DNA of 64,000 bases, taken from assembly GCF_000230835.1 (NCBI RefSeq), contig NZ_CM001240.1:1-64000 (forward strand), read 5' to 3'. Origin of the DNA: Clostridium sp. DL-VIII. GTDB lineage: Bacteria; Bacillota; Clostridia; Clostridiales; Clostridiaceae. How positions within the stretch are numbered: the stretch's first letter is position 1; each line of letters starts with the position of its first letter. Of the stretch, positions 45,738 to 55,127 are shown piece by piece. A program made the translations under genes and the position numbers. The notes beneath the pieces are model-generated. The model saw only the letters and a program-made list of their open reading frames with translations. It was not told the DNA's origin and made no database searches.

Positions 45738-46913
45738 TTATTTATACATATAATCTCTAGTCCATTGTAAATCGTTATTTACACCCTTACTAAATAAGAA
45801 TTGATGAATATTTATATTTCCAGTATGGAATGATGCTGCGCAGGCATTTAAATATAATCTCCACATTCTTATAAAGGTTTCATCCTTAGTTTTTCTTACT
45901 TCTGGCAATGCATTTTCAAAATTCTCTGACCAGTGGTCTAAAGTTTTTTCATAATGAAGTCTTAAATTTTCCACATCAATTACATTAAACTTTTTATCAG
46001 ACATACAGTTAATCAATTCAGAAACTGCTGGAACATATCCTCCTGGGAAAATGTATTTATCTATCCATGTATTGTTTCCACCAGCCTCTATAGCTGTTAT
46101 GCAGTGAAGTAATGATAAGCCTTTATCCTTTAATAGTTTATCTATAGCTGTAAAATACTCATCAAGATGATCCTGCCCTACATGCTCAAGCATACCAACG
46201 CTAACTATTTTATCAAACTCTCTGTTTTTTAATTCTCTATAGTCAGCGAGTTGAACTTCAACTAAATCCTCTAAGCCTTCGTTCTTTATTCTTTCGTTAA
46301 CCTTAGCTAACTGCTCTGAACTTAAAGTTATTCCCATGGCCTTTACTTTATATGTCTTTGCTGCTGTGATAATAAGTTCACCCCAGCCACAGCCTATATC
46401 AAGTAAAGTCTCTCCCTCTTTTAAATCCAGCTTCTTAAGAATGTGCTCAACCTTATTCTTCTGAGCCTGATTTAAAGAATCCTTTTTAGACTTAAAGTAT
46501 CCACAAGAGTATGTCATGCTATCATCCAGCCATAACTTATAAAAATCATTTCCTATATCATAATGGAACTCAATATTTTTCTTACTGTTCTTAATATTAT
46601 TTGTAGCCATTTTAAGCAGTTCTCCATATTTACTGCTACTGCTTAAAAAGCTCTCTTTATTATTATACAAAGACTCTATAACCTTTTTTACGCTTCCTTC
46701 GATTTCTATCTTATTAGTCATATAAGCTTCTCCAAAGGTTATTGAAGGATCCTTAATAATATCCGCTTTAGGAATAGGCTCATTAAAAATTATTTTAAAT
46801 TGAGGTTCACCTTCCCCATAGACTTCTGAGCTTCCATCCCAAAGCTTTAACTCGAAAGTATCTGCAAACAAATTTTTGAACAATGTTTTATAAAATATTT
46901 TATCAATAATCAT
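45738..46913 (-). CDS. cfa: Cyclopropane-fatty-acyl-phospholipid synthase, copy 2
   Basis: About 391 residues from the ATG at 46913; GGGAG lies nine bases before it, exactly as in copy 1. It has the same signature segments (HYDIGNDFYKLWLDDSMTYS, LDIGCGWGEL) and near-identical termini (NDLQWTRDYMYK). It follows gntR by about 290 bp, with a small hairpin (47035-47054) in between, so it may have its own promoter. Its position next to X2 mirrors cfa1 next to X1, pointing to duplication of an X-cfa module. Confidence 0.93.
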   Translation of the reverse strand: MIIDKIFYKTLFKNLFADTFELKLWDGSSEVYGEGEPQFKIIFNEPIPKADIIKDPSITFGEAYMTNKIEIEGSVKKVIESLYNNKESFLSSSSKYGELLKMATNNIKNSKKNIEFHYDIGNDFYKLWLDDSMTYSCGYFKSKKDSLNQAQKNKVEHILKKLDLKEGETLLDIGCGWGELIITAAKTYKVKAMGITLSSEQLAKVNERIKNEGLEDLVEVQLADYRELKNREFDKIVSVGMLEHVGQDHLDEYFTAIDKLLKDKGLSLLHCITAIEAGGNNTWIDKYIFPGGYVPAVSELINCMSDKKFNVIDVENLRLHYEKTLDHWSENFENALPEVRKTKDETFIRMWRLYLNACAASFHTGNINIHQFLFSKGVNNDLQWTRDYMYK

Positions 46914-47207
46914 TACGGTCATCTCCCTATTTAAATTTAATTTATCAAATATAAAAATCAGATAAAAAATGCATAAACAAGGCACATGCAAGAAAATAAT
47001 AAATCAAGGACAAGACATATATTGAGGGTCAAACAAGAGCAAAATCCTGCTCTTTGCTTAGTTAGAATTTGGCGACTCAGTATAATGTAAATAAAACAAA
47101 CATACTGATCTATTATTTTTTGATTGTGTCTAAATTTGAATTAATACTTAAATAACTCTTTCTACTTTTAAATCTGCATCCATAAGTTTTGACTAATTCT
47201 TTATTTC
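46914..47207 (-). other. gntR-cfa2 spacer with hairpin
   Basis: AAGAGCA (47035-47041) pairs with TGCTCTT (47048-47054). The following minus-strand sequence has only a short T-rich stretch, so termination would be partial. I see no further copy of the TGGTCWGACCA operator here. Confidence 0.4.
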
Positions 47208-47879
47208 TTAAACAACATCATTTAATTCTAAATGTTTCTTTATAGCAGCGGCGGCTGCATCAGTATCATGAGCCTTTAAAGCTCTCCATATTTCTTCATG
47301 GTTGGTTGTAACCATTTCTTTATTAAAACTATGAACATTTGAGTTTTCAATATACTTTTCAATTAAGGAAGACATAGAAAACATAACTGTTGAAATCAAA
47401 TGATTCCCAGAAGCCTGTGCTATTTTATAGTGAAATCTTTTATCTAGCGATGCAGAAGCTTCTGCATCTGAAGCATTATTCAATTCCTCCATTATCTCCT
47501 TTAATTCCATAAGCTGCTCATCAGTTATGTTTTTTGCTGCAAGAGCTGCTGTTTCTGGCTCAATTATCTTTCTAAGCTCGAGGACATCATCACCCTTACT
47601 TCCAAGTAGTAAAAAAACAATGGACAAAGGTTCAAGTAAACTATTTTCAAAATTCTCATTAATAAAATTTCCTTCTCCATGCCTAGATTCAATAAGACCA
47701 AGCATTTGGAGAGATTTTAAAGCTTCCCTGATAGATGCTCTACTGACTTCGAGCTTATCACATAATTCTCTTTCTGAAGGCAATTTATCTCCACTTTTTA
47801 ATTCACCTTTTTTAACAATATCTTTTATTTGTTCAATTACCATTTCGTATATTTTTGTGCTTTTTACAGGACTTAACAT
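47208..47879 (-). CDS. GntR-family regulator, FadR subfamily
   Basis: 223 residues. The N-terminal winged helix has SGDKLPSERELCDKLEVSRA and IREALKSLQMLGLIESRHGEG. The C-terminal FCD domain has Asp and His residues in DKRFHYKIAQASGNH, TTNHEEIWRAL and IKKHLEL that usually hold a metal and a carboxylate ligand. Relatives PdhR, LldR and LutR sense pyruvate or lactate. It is encoded 25 bp after X2 in the lrgAB-X2-gntR unit, whose promoter bears a FadR-type operator, so autoregulation is likely. Confidence 0.9.
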   Translation of the reverse strand: MLSPVKSTKIYEMVIEQIKDIVKKGELKSGDKLPSERELCDKLEVSRASIREALKSLQMLGLIESRHGEGNFINENFENSLLEPLSIVFLLLGSKGDDVLELRKIIEPETAALAAKNITDEQLMELKEIMEELNNASDAEASASLDKRFHYKIAQASGNHLISTVMFSMSSLIEKYIENSNVHSFNKEMVTTNHEEIWRALKAHDTDAAAAAIKKHLELNDVV

Positions 47880-47904
47880 CTGTACCTTCCTCTCAAAAGT
47901 TGAT

Positions 47905-48495
47905 CTATTGTACTTTTAATAAATATCCAAGCAGCTTATTGTAATTTTTTTCTGCTAATAGTTCTCTATTTTTAGAATTCTCCATTTTGTCATTAAGTAC
48001 ATTGATGTTTTTTCTAAAGTTATCTAAAGTATTTATTATAGCGGTTTTAAAAAGCGGAACAGCATCAATTATTCTTTTTAAGCCATATACATATTCATCA
48101 TCGCTAAGCTTAAAGCATTGAAATAATCCAGAAGTAAGCCTTCCATCTGAAAATATGTAAATGTATCTGTCTCTCATTTCATCAGATAGGTCAACTTCTA
48201 TTTTATGCTTATATAATCTAAAGATGACATCTCCCTGCTTTACAAATATGGGAAATATGCTGGCGAAAAGTCTTGTTATATCATTATCATTATCATCCTC
48301 ATCAATTAAACCAGAAAAGTCATTTTCATTAAGCTTTGTGACAATTTCATCAGTAAAGATGATGTTTTTTATTTCTTTAGCCAGCTTTAACTTTAGCTTT
48401 TGTTCCCTTTCTTCATTTAATAAATTATCAATAGAGTTAAATAACTTATTAAGTGTCTTCATACCCTTTTGGGAATTGTTTTTGTTCTCATTCAC
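47905..48495 (-). CDS. Uncharacterised protein X2 (paralogue of 25301-25885)
   Basis: 196 residues with a GTG start at 48495 after a strong GGAGGTGG. Clearly homologous to X1 along its full length; it differs by a short acidic insert DEDDNDND near residue 67. Soluble, no signal peptide or membrane segment. It lies between lrgB (58 bp) and gntR (25 bp), so it is probably co-transcribed with both. I do not recognise the family. Conserved core: YIFSDGRLTSGLFQCF. Confidence 0.82.
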   Translation of the reverse strand: MNENKNNSQKGMKTLNKLFNSIDNLLNEEREQKLKLKLAKEIKNIIFTDEIVTKLNENDFSGLIDEDDNDNDITRLFASIFPIFVKQGDVIFRLYKHKIEVDLSDEMRDRYIYIFSDGRLTSGLFQCFKLSDDEYVYGLKRIIDAVPLFKTAIINTLDNFRKNINVLNDKMENSKNRELLAEKNYNKLLGYLLKVQ

Positions 48496-48553
48496 AATAC
48501 CACCTCCATAAATATTTTAGCACACAAAAGGAAATAATAATTCCAAAGATGCC

Positions 48554-49258
48554 TTAATTAAAAAATGTTGAGAATAAATTCCATAAAATAGGTGCTATTA
48601 ATACTGTTACAATTCCTGAAATTGCAATAGTTAATCCACTCATAGCTCCTTCAGTTTCACCTATTTCCATAGCTTTAGCTGTTCCCACAGCATGAGATGC
48701 ACTTCCCATAGCAATTCCTAACGCCACTTTATCATTTATCTTTAATATTTTATACAGGAATGGTCCAATAATAGAACCTATTATTCCAGTAATTATAATA
48801 GCAACTACAGTTATGGCTGGAAGTCCTCCCAATTGATTAGATAATGCCATCCCTATAGGTGTTGTTATAGATTTAGGTATTAATGATTTTGCAAGCTGAC
48901 CTGAAAGATTAAACATTTTAGCAAATACAATTACAGATATTATTCCAGATGCTGACCCGCATAATATACCTGCTAAAATAGGCAGAGCATTTGCCTTAAA
49001 CAAAGAGAACTTCTTATATAAAGGCAGTGCTAATGCAATAGTTGCTGGCGCTAAAAAGAATGAAATTACCTGTCCTCCGTTATTATAATCCTCATACTTA
49101 ATATTGAATTTCATTAAAAATACGATTAAGATTATTATTGCAATAAGTAACGGGTTAAAAATTGAAAGTTTAAGTTTCTGCTTGATTAAAACACCTATTT
49201 CATAAGTGATTAATGATATTAATACACCAAAAACAGGGGAGCTTATTATATCATTCAT
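48554..49258 (-). CDS. lrgB: LrgB/CidB-family membrane protein
   Basis: About 234 residues from the ATG at 49258, which overlaps the lrgA stop by four bases (ATGA). Six to eight membrane segments. LAKSLIPKSITTPIGMALS and GSASHAVGTAKAMEIGE are the LrgB hallmark segments. LrgAB/CidAB proteins were described as regulators of murein hydrolase activity; B. subtilis PftAB and plant PLGG1 show that the family can carry pyruvate or glycolate. A FadR-type regulator in the same unit fits the organic-acid role. Confidence 0.9.
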   Translation of the reverse strand: MNDIISSPVFGVLISLITYEIGVLIKQKLKLSIFNPLLIAIIILIVFLMKFNIKYEDYNNGGQVISFFLAPATIALALPLYKKFSLFKANALPILAGILCGSASGIISVIVFAKMFNLSGQLAKSLIPKSITTPIGMALSNQLGGLPAITVVAIIITGIIGSIIGPFLYKILKINDKVALGIAMGSASHAVGTAKAMEIGETEGAMSGLTIAISGIVTVLIAPILWNLFSTFFN

Positions 49259-49605
49259 CTTGTGCACACCTTCCTTAAAAATTTAACGACATAAGCAGTT
49301 ACAATCCACACAATAAAAGTAGTAATAATAACTATAAAGGTAAATGGCATGACTTTTCCTTTTAACATATCAAATGATGTCATAAGCCCAACCCCTGCTG
49401 GAATAAATAAAAACGACATATGAGATATTAATACCTCACATATATCCTCGATCATTTCGACCTTGACTATACCAACGGATAAGCCTAAGAAAAGTAGAAT
49501 CAATCCGATAACTGTGCCTGGTATAGGTAGTTTGAATACTAGTTGAATTATTGTTCCTAAAAAATATGCAGCTAAAATAATCATTAATTGCTTTAAATAT
49601 TTCAA
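49255..49605 (-). CDS. lrgA: LrgA/CidA-family membrane protein
   Basis: 116 residues with four membrane segments. LPIPGTVIGLILLFLGL and LISHMSFLFIPAGVGLM are typical of LrgA/CidA. It acts with LrgB, translated by ATGA coupling. It is the first gene of the unit; the promoter and operator described at 49641-49689 lie just upstream, with a leader of about 50 bases. Confidence 0.9.
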   Translation of the reverse strand: MKYLKQLMIILAAYFLGTIIQLVFKLPIPGTVIGLILLFLGLSVGIVKVEMIEDICEVLISHMSFLFIPAGVGLMTSFDMLKGKVMPFTFIVIITTFIVWIVTAYVVKFLRKVCTR

Positions 49606-49640
49606 AAAATCACCTCTTTAGTAAAGAATCATTGGTATAG

Positions 49641-49689
49641 TGGTCAGACCAGTTGTTGTTAATATATCACATCTTCTTTAATATTTCAA
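49641..49689 (-). promoter_or_regulatory. Promoter and FadR/GntR-type operator of the lrgAB-X2-gntR unit
   Basis: Minus strand: -35 TTGAAA (49689-49684), 17-bp spacer, -10 TATATT (49666-49661), nine bases, then TGGTCTGACCA (49651-49641) over the start point, and an ATACCAAT half-site at 49638-49631. This matches the MCP promoter at 27943-27990 element by element. Homology continues upstream of -35 (GGCATATTTTTGGAA against GCCATATTATTGGAA). Confidence 0.78.
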
Positions 49690-49795
49690 TCATTATTATT
49701 CCAAAAATATGCCTCTTTTCACTATATTACTAGGATTCTTTTTATTTTCTCCACTTTATCTCTATTTATGTCTAATTTCCTGTACAAGTATAAAA

Positions 49796-49837
49796 AAGTG
49801 TCCTAGTCCCTGGATAAATCTAGGTTCTAAGACACTT
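49796..49837 (-). terminator. Terminator of the metal-protein gene
   Basis: AAGTGTCCTAG (49796-49806) pairs with CTAAGACACTT (49827-49837), with six T on the minus strand. It separates the FeoB-associated gene from the lrg promoter. Confidence 0.78.
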
Positions 49838-49892
49838 AACTTATATATAAAATTATTGGAGGACACACAACTTTAAGAGTTATAATTTATTT

Positions 49893-50255
49893 TTAGGCTA
49901 TAGATTTTACAGTATATCCAGCCCTTCTCACAGCATTCTCAAGTGTATTATCACTTATATCTGAATGCATTTTAACTTTTGCCAAATTACTTTTTAAATC
50001 TACCTCAGCATATACATCATCTAAACTATTAAGTTCATTCTCAACATGAGCGGTACAATTTTTACATGTCATACCTTCAATATATATAGTTTTAGAGAAT
50101 TTATATTGCTCTAAGTCAATTTTATTTAACTTTTTCTTCTTTGTACTTTTCTCTACCGTTCCACCGCAGCATCCATATCTAACCTTTTGGATAAGGTTCA
50201 TAAATGAATAGGCTACAATTACAATAATTATTGCACTTATTATGTATGTTGCCAT
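49893..50255 (-). CDS. Membrane-anchored Cys-rich / HMA-domain protein (FeoB-associated-like fusion)
   Basis: 120 residues from the ATG at 50255 (AAGGTG upstream). One N-terminal membrane helix is followed by RYGCCGG, as in small FeoB-associated Cys-rich proteins. A heavy-metal-associated domain follows, with the metal motif GMTCKNCTAHVENEL. The two parts in one chain are unusual in my experience. A Fur-like box overlaps its promoter, so iron control is likely. The HMA motif more often carries copper, so the metal is uncertain. Confidence 0.75.
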   Translation of the reverse strand: MATYIISAIIIVIVAYSFMNLIQKVRYGCCGGTVEKSTKKKKLNKIDLEQYKFSKTIYIEGMTCKNCTAHVENELNSLDDVYAEVDLKSNLAKVKMHSDISDNTLENAVRRAGYTVKSIA

Positions 50256-50290
50256 AAAAAACACCTTCTTATATAATTTAAATTTATTTA

Positions 50291-50330
50291 AGTATACTAC
50301 ATAAAAAACCACTTGACAATGATTATCATT
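50291..50330 (-). promoter_or_regulatory. Promoter with Fur-like box
   Basis: Minus strand: AATGATAATCATT (50330-50318) overlaps the -35 TTGTCA (50319-50314); 17 bases later comes the -10 TATACT (50296-50291). The palindrome matches the central part of the Fur consensus GATAATGATAATCATTATC. Confidence 0.7.
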
Positions 50331-50575
50331 TTCTATTTTTTAAATTATTTTATCTAATAATTATATCTATATAAAATGAGATACGAATTTATTGCCTAGA
50401 AAGAAAATGTGCTATATATTAAACCTCTATAATAACTAAAATCCCCCCCTGAACGTCGTTTACAAAATATTTCATAAGTGCTACCATATTTATATTAAAT
50501 ATGTAATAAGTTTTTGCATGGAGCAGCACTAGACGCCACTCTAGCAGACGAATAAGAAAAATTTATACAAAAGGT
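50331..50575. other. Divergent spacer before the MFS gene
   Basis: No gene. It holds a seven-C run (about 50443-50449) and, near the MFS start, GCACTAGACGCC-ACTCTAGCAGACG-type repeats that may form a weak hairpin. Promoter of the MFS gene is expected here. Confidence 0.35.
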
Positions 50576-51790
50576 GTGAACATTAATATGTTTTTAAAAG
50601 ACTTTAAAGCTACGTTAGCTACAGACAACTTTATCAAATTATCAATATTATTATTTATCTGCTCATCAGCTTCAGCACTAGTAAATCCTTTTCTTTCTAT
50701 ATTTTTGTCTCAAAACTTAAATGCCAGTGCATCACAAATCGGCCTATTTGTTTCTCTTAACTCCATATCTGGAATTATCATTAGTACCATTTTAGGGCGT
50801 ATATCAGATAAAGCATCAGATGGTAGACTAATACTAGCAATAGCAATTTTAGCGGGTCTTATAGGATACATCCTCTATGCATTAATTACTCAGTTTTATC
50901 TCCTTTTAATTGTATCAATAATATTTATCGGATTGTCCTCTGTTATAAATTCTCAGATTTTTGTATATGCTAAGCAAAATTTCGATGGAGATGAGAAATC
51001 ACAATCAAAAATTACATTTCTAAGAACTTTTGTATCAATAGCATGGGTAAGCAGTCCGTTATTAGGGGCATTATTAGATGACAAATTAGGCTTTAACGGC
51101 CTTTTTTTAGGAACATCTATAAGTTACTTATTTAGTTTCATAATTTTAATTATATTTTTTAAACCAAAGCCTAAAGAATATATTGAACCTAAGAAAAATG
51201 ATGTAAAAAAAGATAAAGTCTATAGCAATAAATATATTATAGAATGCTTTATTGTTTTTACTTTACTTCAGGTAATTAATACTGTGCTTAACACGAGTGT
51301 ACCTTTATATGTCACAGAAAACTTACATTATGGAAATGCTTATATTGGTATTATTTCAAGTTTTGCAGCATTTGCAGAAATTCCATTTATGATCATATTG
51401 GCTAGTTTATCTATAAAATTTCCTATAAAACATTTAATAAACGCTGGTATTATTACCTGCTTGTGCTTTTTAATATTGCTATTGTATGTAAATAACATTT
51501 ACTTAATTATCTTCATACATATTTTAAAAGCTGTATTTGTTTCTGCTTACATGGGGATTGGAATTGCATTTTTTCAAGATATGATGCCAAATAGATATGG
51601 TACTTCAACAACTTTATATACAAATACCACTCGTTTAGGAACTATATTAGGTGGTATGGTAATAAGTATGTTTAGCGTATCTTATCCTCAAATTTTCATT
51701 ATATTAATCATAATATGTGTTCTAAGTTTAATAGTTTTTAATTTTGCAGATGAGGGTTATAAAGAATCAGATATAAAAATCGCAAAATAG
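50576..51790 (+). CDS. MFS transporter, probable sugar efflux or multidrug type (12 membrane segments)
   Basis: About 404 residues from a GTG, or 400 from the ATG at 50588; AAAGG fits the ATG loosely. Twelve hydrophobic segments split by a charged central loop (KPKPKEYIEPKKNDVKKDK). The motif A-like GRISDKASDGRLI lies between helices 2 and 3. The second half resembles SetA-type sugar efflux proteins. Monocistronic by position. The substrate is unknown. Confidence 0.8.
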   Translation: MNINMFLKDFKATLATDNFIKLSILLFICSSASALVNPFLSIFLSQNLNASASQIGLFVSLNSISGIIISTILGRISDKASDGRLILAIAILAGLIGYILYALITQFYLLLIVSIIFIGLSSVINSQIFVYAKQNFDGDEKSQSKITFLRTFVSIAWVSSPLLGALLDDKLGFNGLFLGTSISYLFSFIILIIFFKPKPKEYIEPKKNDVKKDKVYSNKYIIECFIVFTLLQVINTVLNTSVPLYVTENLHYGNAYIGIISSFAAFAEIPFMIILASLSIKFPIKHLINAGIITCLCFLILLLYVNNIYLIIFIHILKAVFVSAYMGIGIAFFQDMMPNRYGTSTTLYTNTTRLGTILGGMVISMFSVSYPQIFIILIIICVLSLIVFNFADEGYKESDIKIAK

Positions 51791-51914
51791 ACCTTATTTC
51801 TTATCATTCGATTGTATATTGTAATGATTGAATAATTACATTATCATAGAGTGTAGTGGATAAATAAAATGCATGCTAAAATTTTGTTCTGCATAAAACA
51901 AGGGGTAGATTATT

Positions 51915-53438
51915 TTGAATATTAAAACGAAAATTTTTACATTTACTTTTGTTGCTGCTTTAACTTTGCTTCCAGCAACTTTTGTACAAGCTGATGATAA
52001 ACCTGCTGCACTTAGTGTATCAAACATTATTCCTATAACTAATTCGCAAAGCATAACAAAAGCTGAAGATAGTAATCCTAACATAACTTCAACCATTGGC
52101 TGGAAGAATGAAAACGGAACTTGGCATTATTATAAATCTGACAATACCAAAGCAATTGGATGGATTAAACCTGATAGTAACTGGTATTACCTTAAAGAAG
52201 ATGATGGATCAATGGCGACTGGTTGGTTATCTTACGGAAATAAATGGTATTACATAGATAATTCAGGAATTATGACCACAGGATGGAAACTTATAAATAA
52301 TAAATGGTACTTCTTTAACAGCTCAGGAATCATGGCAACCGGCATTCAGTCTGATGGTTCTAACTTATATTATTTTACTGACTCAGGAGTTTTGTCTACT
52401 AATAGTGGATGGACAAAAATAAATAATAAGATGTATTATGCTGATAATGATGGTAAAATAAAAACTGGTTGGCTTAAAGATAAAGATAATGGTAACTGGT
52501 ATTTCCTTCAAGGTGATGGAAGTATGATAACAGGTCTTTATAACATAGATAATAAAATATACAATTTTAATGATAATGGATCTATGGCAACCGGATGGAT
52601 TAACATAAATAACTATTGGTATTATTTCAATGCTGGTGGAGATATGGCAACAGGGTGGGTAAGCCTTGGCAGTCAGAAATATTATTTATATGATACTGGA
52701 GCTATGGCCACAGGATGGATAAGCCTTGGCGATCAAAAGTACTATTTATATGATACCGGAGTTATGGCGACAGGATGGATAAGCCTTGATGGAACATGGT
52801 ATTACTTAAATGATGATGGTTCTATGGCAACTGGATGGTTTTCATCTAATGGAAGCGATTATTATTATCTAGATCCAGCTACAGGTAAGATGCTCACTAA
52901 TACTACCATGGATGGCTATACGCTTGGAGCTGATGGAAAAAGATATAAACCTTCACTTAATACTATTCCTTTAAGCACAAGCTCAGAAAGCTCAGATAGT
53001 AAGATGAAAAAAATATATAATTCGGTAAATAGTGCTGCCAAAAAGTATGACTTGGATTCAAAATTAATACTGGCTATAATAAAAGCAGAATCTAATTTCG
53101 ATCCAAATGCAACTTCTAGCTCAGGAGCTGCTGGATTAATGCAGATTTTACCTTCAAACTTTACATATGTTGGGATAACAAACGGATATGACATAGACCA
53201 AAATATCAATGGAGGGTCGAAATTATTAAAAGACTACTTAAACGAATTTAATGGAGATGTTCAAATGGCAGTGGCAGCTTATAACGCAGGACCAGAAAGC
53301 GTAAAAAATGATGGAGTTTTATCTGATGCTGATTTATCAAAGATGTCACAAGGCGTTCAGAATTATGTGAAAACAGTAATGAACTATTACAAAAATGCAG
53401 ACATCGCTGCGAACGGAGGAAATCTTATAGAAACTTAA
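51915..53438 (+). CDS. Secreted cell-wall-binding lytic transglycosylase
   Basis: 507 residues with a TTG start (AAGGGG nine bases before). A signal peptide ending near VQA precedes about a dozen 19-20-residue cell-wall-binding (choline-binding-type) repeats of the pattern GWISLGDQKYYLYDTGVMAT. The C-terminal SLT domain has AIIKAESNFDPNATSSSGAAG (Glu catalytic), LMQILP and VAAYNAGPESV. It cleaves peptidoglycan between MurNAc and GlcNAc. It is the first of three cell-wall genes on this strand. Confidence 0.92.
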   Translation: MNIKTKIFTFTFVAALTLLPATFVQADDKPAALSVSNIIPITNSQSITKAEDSNPNITSTIGWKNENGTWHYYKSDNTKAIGWIKPDSNWYYLKEDDGSMATGWLSYGNKWYYIDNSGIMTTGWKLINNKWYFFNSSGIMATGIQSDGSNLYYFTDSGVLSTNSGWTKINNKMYYADNDGKIKTGWLKDKDNGNWYFLQGDGSMITGLYNIDNKIYNFNDNGSMATGWININNYWYYFNAGGDMATGWVSLGSQKYYLYDTGAMATGWISLGDQKYYLYDTGVMATGWISLDGTWYYLNDDGSMATGWFSSNGSDYYYLDPATGKMLTNTTMDGYTLGADGKRYKPSLNTIPLSTSSESSDSKMKKIYNSVNSAAKKYDLDSKLILAIIKAESNFDPNATSSSGAAGLMQILPSNFTYVGITNGYDIDQNINGGSKLLKDYLNEFNGDVQMAVAAYNAGPESVKNDGVLSDADLSKMSQGVQNYVKTVMNYYKNADIAANGGNLIET

Positions 53439-53509
53439 AATAAGTTTTATAATATAAATTTTACAGCTTTTTTACTAAAGCTTAAGCAAAAAGGGAGTGA
53501 CAAACTGTT

Positions 53510-55063
53510 TTGAATATTAAAAAGAAACTTGCTGTTTTATCAGTATTAACAATGTTCAGCTTGGTTCCAGCACTAGGTGTACAAGCCGCTACTGCTGATG
53601 CTAACATAACATCAACTATTGGCTGGAAAAGCGAAAATGGAGCTTGGTACTATTACAAGCCAGATAATACGAAGGCTGTTGGATGGATTAAACCTGATAA
53701 TAGCTGGTATTACTTAAAAGAAGACGATGGCAAAATGGCAACTGGATGGATTAAGGACAATGGCACTTGGTATTACCTAGATACAAGTGGTGCTATGGCA
53801 ACTGGCTGGAAGCTGCTAAATGGTGACTGGTATTTTCTAACTGGTTCAGGAGCTATGGCAACTGGAATCCAGAATGATGGTTCAAACCTATACTATCTTA
53901 AAGATTCAGGCGCTCTAGCAACTACTACTGGATGGATTAAGCTAAATAAAAAATGGTACTATATTAATAATGGTGGAAAAGTAGCTACTGGCTGGATTAC
54001 AGACAATAATAAAAAGTACTACCTACAAACCGATGGAAGTATGGTAACTGGCACTAATACAATAGATGGCAAAGCATACACATTTAATGATAGCGGTGAT
54101 TTAAAAACAGGATGGATACAGTCAAACAATAACTGGTACTACTTTGATTCTAATGGAAATAAGGTGACAGGCTGGGTAACTCTTAGCGGAGTCAAGTATT
54201 ATCTAAAGGATGATGGTACTATGGCTACTGGATGGCTAAGCCTTAACGGAAGCAAATATTATCTTCACGATGATGGCTCTATGGCTACTGGATGGATCAC
54301 ATTAGATGGAAGCGATTATTATCTAGATACAACTACTGGAAAAATGCTTACTAATACTACAATAGATGGCTATAAGATTGGTGCTGATGGAAAGAGAACT
54401 GGAACTTCAAGTCTAAATACTGCTCCACCTCCATCCACTAACAATAGCGGTGGAAATACTTCCTCTGGTAGTACAAGTAATTCTTCTGGGCAGTATTACG
54501 GTATAGATATTAGTAATTATGATGGCACTATAGACTTTAATGCAGTAAAATCAAGCGGCGTTCAGCTAGTATATATAAAAGCAACTGAAGGGACAACCTT
54601 TATAGATCCATATTTACAGGTTAATTATAGTGGTGCTTCGGCTGCTGGATTAAAAACTGGTTTCTACCACTTCTTAGTTGGTACAAGCGCTCCCGAAACT
54701 CAAGCTGATAATTTCTATAATAACATAAAAGATAAGAGAAATGATTTAAAACCAATGTTAGATATAGAATCAACAGGCTTTGATGTTATGGATTATACTT
54801 TAAGATTTATAGCTGAATTTAAAAAAGTAAGTAATATGAATATAGGTATATATACATATAGCAGTTTCATAAGTAATTTAGATGGAAGATTGTCTACCTA
54901 TCCTTTATGGGAAGCAAACTATAACAATACTCCACTTCAAAATTTACCAACAAATAGCGTATGGTTTTCAAGAGTCGGGCACCAATATAGCGATACAGGA
55001 TATGTTACTGGAATAAGTACTGATGTAGACTTAGATGAGTTTACAGGAGGTATTTTCTCATAA
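53510..55063 (+). CDS. Secreted cell-wall-binding GH25 lysozyme
   Basis: 517 residues, again with a TTG start and GGGAG twelve bases upstream. Signal peptide (ends near GVQA), about a dozen cell-wall-binding repeats, a Ser/Asn/Gly linker (about 305-328), and a GH25 domain with YYGIDISNYDGTIDF, YIKATEGTTF, KPMLDIEST and the terminal DVDLDEFTG. It is a muramidase. The N-terminal and repeat regions are close relatives of the preceding gene, so the pair arose by duplication followed by a swap of the catalytic domain. Confidence 0.93.
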   Translation: MNIKKKLAVLSVLTMFSLVPALGVQAATADANITSTIGWKSENGAWYYYKPDNTKAVGWIKPDNSWYYLKEDDGKMATGWIKDNGTWYYLDTSGAMATGWKLLNGDWYFLTGSGAMATGIQNDGSNLYYLKDSGALATTTGWIKLNKKWYYINNGGKVATGWITDNNKKYYLQTDGSMVTGTNTIDGKAYTFNDSGDLKTGWIQSNNNWYYFDSNGNKVTGWVTLSGVKYYLKDDGTMATGWLSLNGSKYYLHDDGSMATGWITLDGSDYYLDTTTGKMLTNTTIDGYKIGADGKRTGTSSLNTAPPPSTNNSGGNTSSGSTSNSSGQYYGIDISNYDGTIDFNAVKSSGVQLVYIKATEGTTFIDPYLQVNYSGASAAGLKTGFYHFLVGTSAPETQADNFYNNIKDKRNDLKPMLDIESTGFDVMDYTLRFIAEFKKVSNMNIGIYTYSSFISNLDGRLSTYPLWEANYNNTPLQNLPTNSVWFSRVGHQYSDTGYVTGISTDVDLDEFTGGIFS

Positions 55064-55127
55064 CAGCTTTAAATTTAGAGGTAGGTAACTTAGTACAAAA
55101 ATCATTTTGACATAAGAGGTATGAACT

